Notes under the pieces: generated by a model
The model's input: the letters and a program-made list of their open reading frames with translations, nothing else
What the model was told of the DNA's origin: nothing
Database searches by the model: none
Program-made: the position numbers and the translations under genes
NCBI RefSeq assembly: GCF_014203735.1
Contig: NZ_JACHJQ010000003.1
Location: 915,326-979,325 of the forward strand
From: Actinophytocola algeriensis
GTDB taxonomy: Bacteria; Actinomycetota; Actinomycetes; Mycobacteriales; Pseudonocardiaceae
Direction of reading: 5' to 3'
DNA length: 64,000 nt
In this document: piece by piece, positions 62,014 to 64,000 of the stretch
Layout: each line of letters starts with the position of its first letter
Numbering within the stretch: the stretch's first letter is position 1

Positions 62014-62051
62014 GCGAGACATGCTGAACCTTCCAGTAACTGGAGAGTCAA
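62014..62051 (-). promoter_or_regulatory. MerR-type promoter with 19-bp spacer and dyad
   Basis: On the minus strand, -35 TTGACT (62051-62046) and -10-like CAGCAT (62026-62021) are separated by 19 bp, the over-long spacing that MerR regulators untwist. The spacer contains a perfect dyad TCCAGT-A-ACTGGA (62032-62044). The predicted start is about 62014, one base before ATG 62013. Confidence 0.75.
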
Positions 62052-62073
62052 TCCTCGCCGGTACCGTGGCGTC

Positions 62074-62553
62074 ATGCACTTCACCCGGGCCCGCGATCTC
62101 GTCACAGCCGGGCTCGTCGCCGCCGCGGTGGTCTACCTGCTGGTGCGTGTCCTCTATGGACAGCTGCCGCCGCTGCCGACGTTCGCCGGTGTGACGCTGC
62201 TCGTGCTCGCCATCGTGGAGACCGTGCTCGCGTTCTCCCTCCGCTCCCGCATCCGCAACCCTCGGCAGGGGCGGCCGGTGCACGCGCTCACCGCGGCGCG
62301 GGCCGTCGCGCTGGCGAAGGCCTCGTCACTGCTCGGCGCGATCATGGCCGGGGCGTGGCTCGGTGTGCTCGGTTACGTGTTGCCGAGGCGTGCGGAGATC
62401 ACGGCCGCGGCCGACGATCTGCCCAGCGCGGTGGTCGGTGTGATCTGTTCCGCACTCCTGACCGCCGCCGCTTTGTGGCTCGAATGGTGCTGCCGCACAC
62501 CGCGTGACCAGGACAATCAGCCGCCTGAACGGCATTCCGGGTCGGCCGGCTGA
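62074..62553 (+). CDS. DUF3180 membrane protein (Rv3605c-like)
   Basis: This 159-residue protein has about four membrane helices (LVTAGLVAAAVVYLLVRVL; FAGVTLLVLAIVETVLAF; SLLGAIMAGAWLGVLGYVL; AVVGVICSALLTAAALWL). It matches the small DUF3180 family that follows folK in actinobacteria. HALTAARAVALAKASS between helices 2 and 3 is a conserved cytoplasmic stretch. Function is unknown. ATG 62074 begins MHFTRARDLVTAG. Because the MerR gene and its promoter lie just upstream in the opposite direction, expression may be separate from the fol operon here. Confidence 0.88.
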   Translation: MHFTRARDLVTAGLVAAAVVYLLVRVLYGQLPPLPTFAGVTLLVLAIVETVLAFSLRSRIRNPRQGRPVHALTAARAVALAKASSLLGAIMAGAWLGVLGYVLPRRAEITAAADDLPSAVVGVICSALLTAAALWLEWCCRTPRDQDNQPPERHSGSAG

Positions 62554-62610
62554 CATCCTTTGCGAATCGTAATGGTCTCGTCCTTATAACGGACCGGTAC
62601 GGTGTGTGCC

Positions 62611-64000
62611 ATGAACGCCCGCCGAGACTCCTCCGATGAGCCTGAGGCCGGCTCGTCCGGCGGGCGTGTGCTACTCGCGGGCGCCGTGCTCTTCGCGCTC
62701 GCGGCCACCGGCCTGCTGGTGCTGACCGACGAGGAGAAATGGCTCCGCCTCGGCATTGTCGCCGCGCTGTGGGCCGCGCTCGGCGGTGCGTTCGTCGCCG
62801 CGAGGTACCGCAAGCAGGTGGCCGACCAGCGCGAGGCCGCGGCAGAGCGGCAGAAGATCTACGAGCTCGAGCTCGAGCGTGAGGTCGCGGCCCGCCGCGA
62901 GTACGAGCTGGAGGTCGCCGCCGAGGCGAAGCGCCAGGCGGAGGAGGAGGCCCGCGACGACATCGCGGTGCTGCGCGACGAGCTGCAGAAGATGCGGCAG
63001 ACGCTGGAAAGCCTGCTGGGCGGTGAGTTCCTGGTCGAGCGGTACGCGCTGCGCGCCGAGTCGACCCGCATGCGCTCCCTCGGTGACGACCGCGCGATCG
63101 CGGTGCCCGGCGACATCAAGCGCCTGACCGCGGCCCGGTCCGAGCAGCCCGACATCGTCGTCCCGCCGGTCGTGCGCGAGGCCGAGACCGAGATGATCGA
63201 GCGGATCCGCGAGGTGCACCAGAAGCCGCGCCGCGAGCCCCACCGCGAGCAGCCGCCGCACCGCCCGGAACCGAAGGTCGCCGAGTCCCGCCCATCGTCG
63301 GGGGCCCGCCGCCCCGAGCGCCCGGCCCGGCCCGATCGGCCGACGCCGGAACCGGTGCAGCCCGCGAAGCGCGCCGAGCCCGTGAAACCGGCGAAGCGCG
63401 CCGAGCCCGCGCCGCCCGCGAAGCGACCCGAGCCGGCGCAGCCCGCGGCCGCGGCACGGCAACAGGAGCAGCCGACGCGGTACGTGGAGCACCCGGCCGA
63501 GGTGTCCGACCGCTGGTTCATCCCGGAAGGCCTCGCCGATTCCGGCGCCATGCCGACCGCGGCGCCCTCGGCGCGCCGCCAGGAACAGCAGCGCCGTGCC
63601 GAGCAGCCGCGCAGGCCCGAGCCGAAGCGTCCGGCCGACCCACCGCCGCGCCGGGCCACTCCCGGCTGGGACGACGGTGAGCCGGAGTGGGGCCCGTCGT
63701 GGGAGACGCGCCGTGAGGAGTCACCGAACGGCGCGCCGTTCGGCATGACGGCCGAGCAGACCAGTTGGCTCGCGCAGTACAACCAGCCGCAGTCGCCGGG
63801 CGAGCCGACGTACTCGAGCCGCGCGTACGTCCCGCCGGTGCGGCCGGAGCCGTCGGAGAGCACGCCGGAGCAGGTGCTGACCGACCGGCCGAGCAGGCGC
63901 AGTGCCGAGTACCGGTCGGAGGAGCCGCCGGCGGGTCGGCGGCACCGGGCCGAGGAGTCGGGCGGTGGGCGCAGGCGCCGGGCCGAGGGGCAGCCGTCGT
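62611..64000 (+). CDS. Rv3604c-like membrane protein with coiled coil and Pro/Arg-rich tail (partial)
   Basis: This frame is open from ATG 62611 to the right edge (463 codons, no stop). Two hydrophobic helices (VLLAGAVLFALAATGLLVL; RLGIVAALWAALGGAFVAA) lie in residues 20-65. A charged coiled coil (75-140: ADQREAAAERQKIYELELER and onward) follows. A long Pro/Arg/Glu-rich, presumably disordered region holds short repeats such as PAKRAEP. Position after DUF3180 and composition match M. tuberculosis Rv3604c (DUF6779-type proteins). Function is unknown. A -10-like TATAAC lies at 62585-62590, about 20 bp before the ATG, suggesting its own promoter. Confidence 0.8.
   Translation, partial: MNARRDSSDEPEAGSSGGRVLLAGAVLFALAATGLLVLTDEEKWLRLGIVAALWAALGGAFVAARYRKQVADQREAAAERQKIYELELEREVAARREYELEVAAEAKRQAEEEARDDIAVLRDELQKMRQTLESLLGGEFLVERYALRAESTRMRSLGDDRAIAVPGDIKRLTAARSEQPDIVVPPVVREAETEMIERIREVHQKPRREPHREQPPHRPEPKVAESRPSSGARRPERPARPDRPTPEPVQPAKRAEPVKPAKRAEPAPPAKRPEPAQPAAAARQQEQPTRYVEHPAEVSDRWFIPEGLADSGAMPTAAPSARRQEQQRRAEQPRRPEPKRPADPPPRRATPGWDDGEPEWGPSWETRREESPNGAPFGMTAEQTSWLAQYNQPQSPGEPTYSSRAYVPPVRPEPSESTPEQVLTDRPSRRSAEYRSEEPPAGRRHRAEESGGGRRRRAEGQPS

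Overview
The window is a high-GC actinobacterial chromosome segment. Gene order and content fit the suborder Pseudonocardineae (Lentzea, Saccharothrix, Actinosynnema or Amycolatopsis-like); this is inferred from synteny and protein style, because no rRNA or marker gene settles it. There is no insertion sequence, prophage, CRISPR array or biosynthetic gene cluster. Almost everything is core chromosome, and the backbone follows, in inverted or broken blocks, the Mycobacterium tuberculosis order Rv3661-Rv3644c (HAD hydrolase, Ssd, Tad pilus genes, helicase, topA, holB) and Rv3627c-Rv3604c (dacB, metalloprotease, tilS, hpt, ftsH, folE-P-B-K, DUF3180).

1-8.4 kb: the 5' end of acs, a Fic-like protein that has lost its catalytic motif, then a leftward peptidoglycan-recycling cluster nagZ-namZ-amiE-like/murR-murQ. 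The first three genes release GlcNAc, MurNAc and peptide from wall fragments. MurQ converts MurNAc-6-P to GlcNAc-6-P, and MurR is the probable sensor. A near-identical 17-base motif lies in both promoters of the cluster. 8.4-10 kb: two structured small RNAs flank a HAD-IB phosphatase gene. One is at the position of mycobacterial Ms1/MTS2823 (a 6S-like RNA) and the other is a textbook 6C RNA. 10-15.7 kb: an ssd-tad locus for a Flp-type pilus or secretion apparatus, with translationally overlapping genes.

16-33 kb: a primase-polymerase-like protein, a YprA-type helicase, a K+-independent membrane pyrophosphatase with a strong terminator, unknown membrane proteins, topA, an MFS-thymidylate-kinase-like fusion, and the DNA polymerase III delta' subunit. 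33-44 kb: a repeat-tailed surface protein, tRNA-Thr(CGU), an HD hydrolase, threonine aldolase, gamma-carbonic anhydrase, a GNAT enzyme and a methyltransferase. There follows an unusual two-gene unit (divergent ribosomal protein L11 paralogue plus zinc-finger protein), then a HIT protein, glyA and a secreted glycosidase-like protein. 44-46.4 kb: a MarR/EmrB-type efflux operon with a perfect nested dyad operator.

46.5-64 kb: soluble pyrophosphatase, then dacB-metalloprotease-tilS-hpt. Next comes a small type VII secretion accessory module (EspG, small WXG100/PE-like protein, lipoprotein, PPE-like protein, second EspG) without secretion machinery. It is followed by ftsH and the folate operon folE-folP-folB-folK, a MerR regulator with its own 19-bp-spacer promoter, DUF3180, and a partial Rv3604c-like membrane protein.

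The signals I judge most worth follow-up are: (i) three intergenic tandem DnaA-box pairs with identical 19-bp spacing; (ii) the L11 paralogue lacking the thiopeptide-binding prolines, coupled to a zinc-finger protein; (iii) the shared regulatory motif of the MurNAc cluster; (iv) the Ms1-like RNA with a 5'/3' closing helix; and (v) the orphan EspG-bracketed PE/PPE module.
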